A stretch of 11,708 nucleotides of DNA from Granulosicoccus sp964449565 (GTDB lineage Bacteria; Pseudomonadota; Gammaproteobacteria; Granulosicoccales; Granulosicoccaceae), in contig CAYUZB010000114.1 of assembly GCA_964449565.1 (NCBI GenBank), forward strand, positions 1 through 11,708. Direction: 5' to 3'. The notes under the pieces are model-generated. The model did not search any database. It was not told the DNA's origin and saw only the letters and a list, made by a program, of their open reading frames with translations. Shown here piece after piece: positions 4,461 to 11,129 of the stretch (positions within the stretch are counted from its first letter, which is position 1; each line of letters starts with the position of its first letter). A program made the translations under genes and the position numbers.

Positions 4461-7016
4461 ATGCGACGGATTTGCCGAATTTTTCTGCAACTGATGCTGG
4501 CCACGGCGGTTTTGGCAACCGTTCCAGCGATTCAGGCGTCGGAGACCGCAGTGGCTTACCCTGCGTCCTTGGGTACTCCGTTGTCCGACGCCGATGCGCG
4601 CCATCTGCTATTGCGCACAGGGATCGGGGTCGCGTCTGCCGATCTGGTCAGCTTGACCGGAAAATCGCGATCACATGCGATAAACCAAATCATTGATGGG
4701 ATGCAACAAACGCCTACGGTAGCGATGCCATCGTGGACGCTGGATCCTTTACCTCATTATTTCGCCAATAGCGACTTCAATGAGGATGAGCGCAAGCGTT
4801 TTCGTCGCCAACGTGATGCTGAATTTTCACAGCTTCGTCAATGGTGGGTGTTGAATATGTTGCAAACTGACTCGCCTCAGACAGAACGTATGGTGTTGTT
4901 CTGGCACGACATCTTCGCAACAAACTATTTCGATCTGGGCCGTCGATCGCTGGCAATGGCTCGCCAGAATCAGACGTTCCGTGAACACGGGTTTGGATCA
5001 TGGCCGCTATTGCTGAAAAAGATGATCAGGGACCCGGCCTTGTTACGTTATCTCAATGCAGACTCCAACCGGAAGGATGCGCCAAACGAAAACCTTGCTC
5101 GTGAATTGATGGAACTCTTTTCGCTGGGTGAGGGTAATTTTGACGAGGCGACGGTCAAGGAGGCTGCACGTGCGTTGACGGGCCGAAAAGTCAGTCAATC
5201 GTACAACCTTGCTTTCGTGATGCAACCCTGGCAGCAGGATCGTGATGAGAAAGTGCTGTTTGGTCAGCGGGGCAATTTTGATGGTGATGATCTGGTTGAT
5301 CTTATTGTCGAACAAGATGCAGCCGCCCGTTTTCTTGGTTCACGTTTCTGGAATGCATTTATCAGTGATGGCCCAGTGGAAGAGGCCTGGCTAGCTGATG
5401 CGTCTTCAAGCTTTGTCGACTCGGGTTATGAAATCGCTGCCTTGTATCGATACACGCTTGAAAGTGATGCGTTTTGGGACGTGAAATATCGTGGCGCGAT
5501 AATCAAATCCCCAATCGACCTTATCGCAGGACTGGCGCGAACGCTTGAATTTCCGAAACAGCAATGGCGTAATTTTGCGACTTGGCATGCTGAATTGGGA
5601 CTCGATCTGTTTGCGCCGCGAAATGTGTCCGGTTGGAAGGAAGGTAAGGCATTTGTAACGCCTGGCAAACTCCTGAGTCGCTATGCCACAGTCGACGCAA
5701 TGACTCAATCAGGGCGGTTTGTGCAAGCGGGCGATCACATGATGGCAGCGGACAATACGATGACGACCAACGACATGACGGCAACGGGTACAGCCATGAT
5801 GAGTCAAGCCGATGGTGGTTCGAAAGTGCTGCTGCGTATGGCGGCAGAAGACTACCGCGGTCCGGTACGATTTCAGCTTGCTTTGCGCCAGGGTGATTCT
5901 GTCCTTTGGGAAAGTGAAGAACAGGACTTCACTGGCGGGCACAATACAGAGCTGTTTGGTCGCCTGAGCTCTATTGACAGTGCAGCGTGGCAGCTCAAAC
6001 ACGTTACAGTGCCAAATGACATTCTTGTTACCGCCGATACCGTAGTTATCAGATTTACCAACGACCTCGCTGGCCCGGACGGGGATCGAAACCTGTACGT
6101 CGATGGTGTCCGGATCGACGAACAGTGGGTGTCGGCTTCCAATGGTACGCAACAAAGTACCTGTATACCGAAGAGCCAGGCTAATGCAGGTAATTTGTAT
6201 TGTGCGGGAGAACTGTCGATACAGCGTCCTGTAATTGAACCGACGAGCGCGAAAAATTTGCCGAGTTTTCGAGCAGGTAGCGCACATGTGCTGTGGGCAA
6301 ACCAAAACGAACAGTCGGACAAACTATCTGCAACGTTTGCCCTAATCGATGTCACGACTCCAATTGGCAAGTTTCACAACATTCATTTCCGGGTCGAAGC
6401 CAGAAAAGATGATCCGATTGAGTTGCGCATCGATTCGTTTGGCTGTTGGCCAGACTGCATTCACGCATGGCCTGAGTGCGCCTGGCAAGATAAACACTTT
6501 AAAGAGATCCTGACACTTAACTTCCCGCTACGTGAAAGGCCGAAGGATAGTACGGCTGTTCAAAACGACTGGTGCCATTACGACGAATTAACTATTGATG
6601 AGCAAGCATTGGTCGCTGCCCTGTGGCAAACCGTACCTCTGCTGTTGGATACCATGCAAGATACCCAACGTGGTAAAAATCGTTTTATCAAACCGCTTAA
6701 GGCTCTGCAGCGAAGGCTTGCCGGTAACACGTTGCCGTTGGGCGAGTCGGTCTACATGGGCTCACCTTCGATTGTCGTCAATGCCGCATATGTCAGTCCG
6801 AGTAAGCCTCGCGAGCCACTACCGGAGCCGCAGATTCTGATATCCGACGCGCATGCGCTTGAGCAAGCAATGCTTGCCATGGACTTGACTCTGGATAAGT
6901 TGTTACTTCCGGGTTTTGATGATCCGCTCGTTGAAGCGATAGCGAATGATGTATCCATTCCGTTGGAGACCCGACTTTCGCGGATACTCGATGCCCCTGT
7001 TTTCCAGCTACGATAA
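4461..7016 (+). CDS. Secreted DUF1800 family protein with inserted CBM60-like module
   Basis: 851 residues, longer than the roughly 450-600 I expect for DUF1800 proteins. Residues 1-27 are a Sec signal peptide (MRR, hydrophobic core, AIQA before S27/E28). The DUF1800 part spans about 40-415, with LLLRTGIG, MVLFWHDIFATN (144-155), LRYLNADSNRKDAPNENLARELMELFSLG in the 195-223 region, ARALTGRKV, and APRNVSGWKEGKAF near 385-398. A Met/Thr-rich linker (about 418-450) leads to a beta-rich module at about 453-556, ending in FTNDLAG, then DGDRNLYVDGV (540-550). That matches the calcium-dependent xylan-binding CBM60/36 type. A Cys-rich stretch follows (C662, C666, C673, C705). The C-terminal 710-851 resumes helical sequence. 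The DUF1501 gene follows 22 bp later, a common pairing. Only a weak ribosome site (CAGG) precedes the ATG; TTGCCC at 4407 and TAGAGT at 4428 are a poor promoter candidate. The biochemical function of the family is unknown. Confidence 0.9.
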   Translation: MRRICRIFLQLMLATAVLATVPAIQASETAVAYPASLGTPLSDADARHLLLRTGIGVASADLVSLTGKSRSHAINQIIDGMQQTPTVAMPSWTLDPLPHYFANSDFNEDERKRFRRQRDAEFSQLRQWWVLNMLQTDSPQTERMVLFWHDIFATNYFDLGRRSLAMARQNQTFREHGFGSWPLLLKKMIRDPALLRYLNADSNRKDAPNENLARELMELFSLGEGNFDEATVKEAARALTGRKVSQSYNLAFVMQPWQQDRDEKVLFGQRGNFDGDDLVDLIVEQDAAARFLGSRFWNAFISDGPVEEAWLADASSSFVDSGYEIAALYRYTLESDAFWDVKYRGAIIKSPIDLIAGLARTLEFPKQQWRNFATWHAELGLDLFAPRNVSGWKEGKAFVTPGKLLSRYATVDAMTQSGRFVQAGDHMMAADNTMTTNDMTATGTAMMSQADGGSKVLLRMAAEDYRGPVRFQLALRQGDSVLWESEEQDFTGGHNTELFGRLSSIDSAAWQLKHVTVPNDILVTADTVVIRFTNDLAGPDGDRNLYVDGVRIDEQWVSASNGTQQSTCIPKSQANAGNLYCAGELSIQRPVIEPTSAKNLPSFRAGSAHVLWANQNEQSDKLSATFALIDVTTPIGKFHNIHFRVEARKDDPIELRIDSFGCWPDCIHAWPECAWQDKHFKEILTLNFPLRERPKDSTAVQNDWCHYDELTIDEQALVAALWQTVPLLLDTMQDTQRGKNRFIKPLKALQRRLAGNTLPLGESVYMGSPSIVVNAAYVSPSKPREPLPEPQILISDAHALEQAMLAMDLTLDKLLLPGFDDPLVEAIANDVSIPLETRLSRILDAPVFQLR

Positions 7017-7038
7017 CAATACGCATAAGCAGGCAATC

Positions 7039-8229
7039 ATGAATCGACGAGACATTCTCAAAAGTATACTGGGCTTCGGTATTGGCATCGGTTCAATGCC
7101 CTTGTTCTCTGAAGCTGCGGGCTTGCAAGCCAGGCGTTTGATTCTGGTTGAGTTGTCAGGTGCCAACGATGGCTTGAATACCTTGGTGCCTTACCGCTCT
7201 GATCTGTATCACCAGTTGCGTCCGACCTTGTCATTGCGGGAAAACGAGGTGACGAGCCTGCATGCTGACATCGCCATGCACAAGGATCTGGACCCCATGA
7301 TGAAACATTGGGACAACGGTGATCTGGCTTGGGTTCAGGGTCTTGGGTACCCCACACCGAATCGAAGTCATTTCAAGTCCATCGCCTTGTGGGAAAGTGC
7401 TGGTGATGGTGAGATTGACGTCCAGTCCCGCGGTTGGATGACGCATGCGATGGAGCATGGCTTAAGACGGAAAGTGATGCTCGCGCATGGCATCAGCGTG
7501 GGTGGTGACATGAACCTTTTCAATAGCGATAGTGGTCGCTGGTTATCGATCAGCTCTGCGTCCCAATTAACCAATATGCCGATGCCTCCATCCATAGCCA
7601 AACACTCGAACAATCAAAATCGAGGCAGTCGGGCAGTGGCAAACCTTGAATATGTCAATACTCAAGTCAATCTGCTTAATCGCATGCTCAGTGATATCAA
7701 TAGCAGGCTTGAAAACCTGCCCGAAATGCGAGGCTTTGCCAAAGGTAATTTCTCGTCTCAGCTCAAAACGGTTGCAGAGCTGATTGCAGGCGGCATTGAT
7801 ACGCCGGTTTTTCGCGTACGTATGGATGGTTTTGATACCCATGAGAACCAGTTACGACGTCATGCTCGTTTGCTTACAAGCCTTGGCAAAGGGTTGGACT
7901 CGATGTCACTTGCGCTCAAGCGTATGGGTGAGTGGAACAATACTGTCATCATGACGTATTCCGAGTTTGGACGCCGTGCAGCTGAAAACGACTCAGGCGG
8001 TACCGATCATGGAACAGCGGCGCCCCATCTGCTTCTCGGTGGTCAGGTTCGTGGTGGCCTTTATGGTGACGCGCCCGACCTGAGCAATCTTGTTGATGGT
8101 GATCCAGAATATACCGCCGATTACCGCGGTTTATATCAGGAGGTTCTCAGCAGCTGGTTTGACGTTGTCCCCGGAACCAACACCCTGCGTGATTATTCCG
8201 ACAAGCGGCTCAGCAAGCTGTTTGTTTGA
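7039..8229 (+). CDS. DUF1501 family exported protein (alkaline-phosphatase-like fold), Tat signal
   Basis: 396 residues. Start ATG at 7039 is chosen because it places the signal MNRRDILK at the N-terminus, a twin-arginine motif followed by the hydrophobic stretch ILGFGIGIGSMPLF; AAGCAGG precedes it as a weak ribosome site. An upstream in-frame ATG at 6946 would run inside the DUF1800 gene. Family motifs are LVELSGANDGLNTLVPY (36-52), a PNRSHF block (107-112), GFDTH (264-268), TYSEFGRR (306-313) and GTDHGTA (321-327). These Asp/His/Glu residues resemble the metal-site pattern of the alkaline phosphatase/sulfatase superfamily, to which DUF1501 is usually linked; no activity is established. It would be folded before export and act in the periplasm or outside. 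It is the second gene of the DUF1800-DUF1501 operon. Its last 99 bp overlap the opposite-strand sortase gene. Confidence 0.92.
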   Translation: MNRRDILKSILGFGIGIGSMPLFSEAAGLQARRLILVELSGANDGLNTLVPYRSDLYHQLRPTLSLRENEVTSLHADIAMHKDLDPMMKHWDNGDLAWVQGLGYPTPNRSHFKSIALWESAGDGEIDVQSRGWMTHAMEHGLRRKVMLAHGISVGGDMNLFNSDSGRWLSISSASQLTNMPMPPSIAKHSNNQNRGSRAVANLEYVNTQVNLLNRMLSDINSRLENLPEMRGFAKGNFSSQLKTVAELIAGGIDTPVFRVRMDGFDTHENQLRRHARLLTSLGKGLDSMSLALKRMGEWNNTVIMTYSEFGRRAAENDSGGTDHGTAAPHLLLGGQVRGGLYGDAPDLSNLVDGDPEYTADYRGLYQEVLSSWFDVVPGTNTLRDYSDKRLSKLFV

Positions 8230-8817
8230 GTCCGTGCTTGTATCGGAACGCAGTGGCAAGGCGGTCGCGACAAGGCGTAAGGGACCGCCGGTCTGACTGG
8301 CTGAAAATGGGTAGCAGGTGATCAGTACCAGACCGGGCCGCTGCGTTGCTATTGACATGGTATGTGTTCGTGAATCCACAATTTTTTTATCCTTGAGTAC
8401 ATAGGGGTAACTATTTCCATCCCGTGATTCCAAAAATAACAATGAGCCGATCTCGAGATGCTCCATGAATGCCAGGTGTGTATCACGGTGACCACCGACG
8501 GCGATCGTTTCCCTGGCTGCGTTGTCGGGGTTGCCGGCGACGAGGCCGGGACCAAATGCCATCGCCTCGCCAGAGGCGTCACTCAGCACAACAAATGACG
8601 CATTGATTGACGGGACATCAAGTCGTGCGACTGTGGTGACATCGGCCCAGGGCCATGGTTTTTTAGTCACTTCGCCATGCTGCGATTGTTGCCATGCGGA
8701 TTCCAGTAAATGCTGAGCCACAATTGCCTTGCCACTAATCCAGAGCGATCGGGATCCAGAGGCCGTTGCGATAAGCAATGCTGCAACTCCAAATGAAACC
8801 AATACGATACGTTTCAT
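8131..8817 (-). CDS. Dedicated sortase of marine-proteobacterial type
   Basis: 228 residues from ATG 8817, which lies 2 bp after the stop of its target gene, suggesting translational coupling; a purine run (GGGAAA) precedes it. Residues 4-22 form a membrane anchor, with the catalytic domain outside the inner membrane. The sortase triad is visible: H110 in AVGGHRDTH, C168 in LITCYPF and R181 in GGPLRLV. Sortases cut a C-terminal sorting signal, form a thioester on the Cys and transfer the protein to an amine. The fold and gene order match the Gram-negative sortase family (TIGR03784 type, named from memory). Residues after about 188, past the normal end of the core, form a tail. Residues about 197-228 are encoded opposite the DUF1501 gene, so the natural stop may have been lost. 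The acceptor in a Gram-negative envelope is unknown. Confidence 0.92.
   Translation of the reverse strand: MKRIVLVSFGVAALLIATASGSRSLWISGKAIVAQHLLESAWQQSQHGEVTKKPWPWADVTTVARLDVPSINASFVVLSDASGEAMAFGPGLVAGNPDNAARETIAVGGHRDTHLAFMEHLEIGSLLFLESRDGNSYPYVLKDKKIVDSRTHTMSIATQRPGLVLITCYPFSASQTGGPLRLVATALPLRSDTSTDSNKQLAEPLVGIITQGVGSGDNVKPAAENLLI
8260..8289. other. Inverted repeat near the DUF1501/sortase convergent ends
   Basis: GGCGGTC (8260-8266) and GACCGCC (8283-8289) are perfect 7-bp inverted repeats with a 16-nt loop. They begin 31 bp after the DUF1501 stop and lie within the sortase coding region near its RLVATAL segment. GACCG/CGGTC at 8283-8293 could form a competing small stem. No T tract follows on the plus strand. 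It could act as a non-canonical 3'-end structure for the DUF1800-DUF1501 transcript. Confidence 0.35.
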
Positions 8818-8819
8818 GT

Positions 8820-10922
8820 TTATGATTTCCCGGTTGGCGTCGGACGTACACCGATGTACAAGAAGCCAAATCCGCACAGGGCGAACACGAAGCTCAACAA
8901 GGCGAGCAAATCGCTACCAGCAGCGCCTTGTGGTAGATGCAATATTCGCATGTCGTTGCCGTGCGGTACGAGACTGGCAACCTTGACACTTTTACCCGGT
9001 ACTAATTTTGGACGTACAGGCTCAGCTTCGAATGCTACGAAGCTGGTATACGGGGTGACCAGTCCAACTTCGATAGCTAGTGCCGTTATCGCATCTTTAT
9101 GACGCTCATTATCAATGCTGTCTCGCTGTTCATCGAGCAGGTTTTCGACTTTGGCGCGTGCCCATTGCATGGCAAGTGAAGATGCATGCGACGAACCGGA
9201 TTCCGCGCTTGCGGGTATCGAGATGGTTTGCGTCCAACGCTCACCAGCGCGTCGGCCAGTCAGGATAATCTCGTCAACGTGGTCGCTGATTCTGCCGAGA
9301 ATCATCGTCGGCCGTCCTGCATAGAGATCTGGTATGGGGCTCGGATAAATTTCGCCGAAACCATTCGCATACTGAATGCTCAAATCTGTTATCACGGGTT
9401 GTTCGAGTCTTGACAACAGTTTGCTTACGGCGGAAGCCACATCGCTGGTATCTCGAATGGACAAGGAGACACCGCGCCCGGCTTCGGCGGCTTTTTCAAG
9501 AAACCAGGTATTCGGTGCTGAGCCTATGCCGACCGTAAAGAGACGACTATTACCCAGTCGTCGTTTGATGAACTTGAGCAGGCTATCTTCATAGCCAACA
9601 CTGCCGTCAGTCAGAAAGACCAGCTGTTTGAGTCGCGGTTGATCCCTGTAATCCGCGCTAAATTTCGCTTTCGTGGTAGCGGTATCCGCTTCCGTGTCAG
9701 CGTTTACGCGGTTAATCTGCATCAGCCTGCCGTCTCGATCGCCATTCAGAGCAAGTTGCAGGGCGTTGAGCATTTCAGTGCCTCCATCGGCATCGAGCTG
9801 GTCTGCAAATCGCCGAGCAGTAGCAATAGCACCTGCCTCGGCAGGGCGGGCTGATGAGAACAGGGACTGTGTACCGTCATCAAAAGCGATGATATTGAAG
9901 GTATCGTCGGGGTCAAGACCGTCAAGCGCGAAATGTATGGTTTCACGGGCTGCGCGAATCGACTCGCCAGCCATCGAACCAGACTTGTCGATGAGCAATA
10001 TGAGTTCGCGGGAAGTGCTCGGAAGTTGACTTGCATCGCTTGGTGGTGACAGCAGAACCTGCATATAGCGTTTGTCATTGTGCTTGCTTGTGAATGCTTC
10101 ACCGCTGGTGGCAGGTAGATCTCGCATTGGCCAGCTCAGGACGATGTCGCGATCCATGGGTATATCCGTTAGCGTGATAACTCCAGAGGAGGTATCGAGT
10201 GTGTGTGTCGAACTGCTAACGATTGATAAATCATCTAAAGGAGCGATGTTGGCGACCAGAGTGAGTCGCGGTCCACGAATATCCGTCTGCCGTGCAAACG
10301 GGATATCAAGTACAGCCGCGTCGGGTGTCAATTCATTTGTGTAACGCGGCGTCAGTGTGGTGGGTAGGACCAGTTGCAGTGTTTGATCCTCGAGCGTGAC
10401 TGGCAACATGACGTCGAGTTTGATCTTGATGTCATCGTTGGGGGCTATCGAGGCAACGCTCATGGTGAAAAGATTGGGACGGTTCTGTTCGACAAGGCTT
10501 GCGATCTGTCCCGCATCTTTGGCAGCCGTGTAATGTTGCTTCGCCAGTTGGCGGGGCATGATCTGTCCCTTGATGACGCGGTCACCCACTGTGATGGTGA
10601 GCCCACGCACGGCCGCATCTTCGGGTAATGGGAACAAGTATTGGCCTTCCAGCCATTGCCCGGTTGTGTTCCGAAACGTCTGTTCCAGTGTCATGTCGGC
10701 CAGCAGTCCTTGTACGGAGAGTTCCATACGCGCATCGAGTAATATGGCGGTCCGAGAATCAGTACCGTCACCGAGCATCAGTACGCCGCTACTGTTGCGT
10801 TCTGAAACGCCTGACTCACTGGCAAAGGCGTGAGAACTGCCGAACATGGATTGCAAGGCGATAAGTAAGAGTCCGGCGAAGATCGAAACCTGAAGAATCT
10901 GTTGCAGCAGGGAACGATCCAT
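8820..10922 (-). CDS. Sortase target protein with VIT and VWA domains
   Basis: 700 residues from the ATG at 10922, chosen because it gives a clean signal peptide (residues 1-34, ending AFA before S35). In-frame starts at 11033 (ATG) and 11087 (GTG) would add 37 or 55 polar residues ahead of it. A VIT domain (about 45-195) includes TLEQTFRNTTGQWLEGQY and FPLPEDA. The VWA domain (about 306-505) has an intact metal site: D312-S314-S316 in DKSGS, T382 in GGTE and D439 in LTDGS, so metal-dependent ligand binding is possible. The C-terminus is a sorting signal: LPQGA (663-667), a membrane helix (about 669-691), then a short tail with Arg and Lys. VIT plus VWA plus sorting signal next to a sortase is the known proteobacterial dedicated target (TIGR03788 type, from memory). 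The protein is expected at the cell envelope. Its ligand is unknown. The fourth residue of the motif is Gly rather than Thr. Confidence 0.93.
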   Translation of the reverse strand: MDRSLLQQILQVSIFAGLLLIALQSMFGSSHAFASESGVSERNSSGVLMLGDGTDSRTAILLDARMELSVQGLLADMTLEQTFRNTTGQWLEGQYLFPLPEDAAVRGLTITVGDRVIKGQIMPRQLAKQHYTAAKDAGQIASLVEQNRPNLFTMSVASIAPNDDIKIKLDVMLPVTLEDQTLQLVLPTTLTPRYTNELTPDAAVLDIPFARQTDIRGPRLTLVANIAPLDDLSIVSSSTHTLDTSSGVITLTDIPMDRDIVLSWPMRDLPATSGEAFTSKHNDKRYMQVLLSPPSDASQLPSTSRELILLIDKSGSMAGESIRAARETIHFALDGLDPDDTFNIIAFDDGTQSLFSSARPAEAGAIATARRFADQLDADGGTEMLNALQLALNGDRDGRLMQINRVNADTEADTATTKAKFSADYRDQPRLKQLVFLTDGSVGYEDSLLKFIKRRLGNSRLFTVGIGSAPNTWFLEKAAEAGRGVSLSIRDTSDVASAVSKLLSRLEQPVITDLSIQYANGFGEIYPSPIPDLYAGRPTMILGRISDHVDEIILTGRRAGERWTQTISIPASAESGSSHASSLAMQWARAKVENLLDEQRDSIDNERHKDAITALAIEVGLVTPYTSFVAFEAEPVRPKLVPGKSVKVASLVPHGNDMRILHLPQGAAGSDLLALLSFVFALCGFGFLYIGVRPTPTGKS

Positions 10923-11088
10923 GTGTTGCTTTCGGTAAGCCGTATCGTCCGCGCCCAGAGTCGCAGCTTTCGATTGTGTCAGGACTTTGTGATCCCGAGT
11001 CGACCGTTGTTCGATAGAGTGGTTATGATGCATGTGGTAGGGCCTCGTTGATGACCCAAACAGTGTCCCTGTCTGATGCGACACCACG

Positions 11089-11125
11089 CTGACGCAGCAT
11101 GGATGCTTTGAGATGAATTCTGACG
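11089..11125. promoter_or_regulatory. Repeat elements in the pdsR/target divergent region
   Basis: CTGACG occurs at 11089-11094 and again at 11120-11125, 31 bp apart, about three helical turns. Between them AGCAT (11096-11100) and ATGCT (11103-11107) form a 5-bp inverted repeat with a 2-bp centre. OmpR-type regulators often bind direct repeats near their own promoter, so autoregulation is possible. The motifs are short and could be chance. Confidence 0.25.
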
Positions 11126-11129
11126 AAAT

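Noticed and set aside
5709..6370. Minus-strand open frames of 165-198 codons inside the DUF1800 gene
   Set aside because: They have Cys/Arg-rich random composition, no start signals, and lie opposite a frame with clear domains.
6946..7038. Longer DUF1501 start inside the DUF1800 gene
   Set aside because: It would put 31 residues in front of a twin-arginine signal; the ATG at 7039 fits the family N-terminus.
8818..8877. Sortase start 20 codons upstream
   Set aside because: It would overlap the end of the target gene and place polar residues before the membrane anchor; ATG 8817 directly after the target stop fits coupling.
10923..11087. Longer starts of the sortase target (GTG 11087, ATG 11033)
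   Set aside because: Both place a polar, His-rich stretch before the signal peptide. The ATG at 10922 is preferred, though none of the starts has a strong ribosome site, so 11033 is not excluded.
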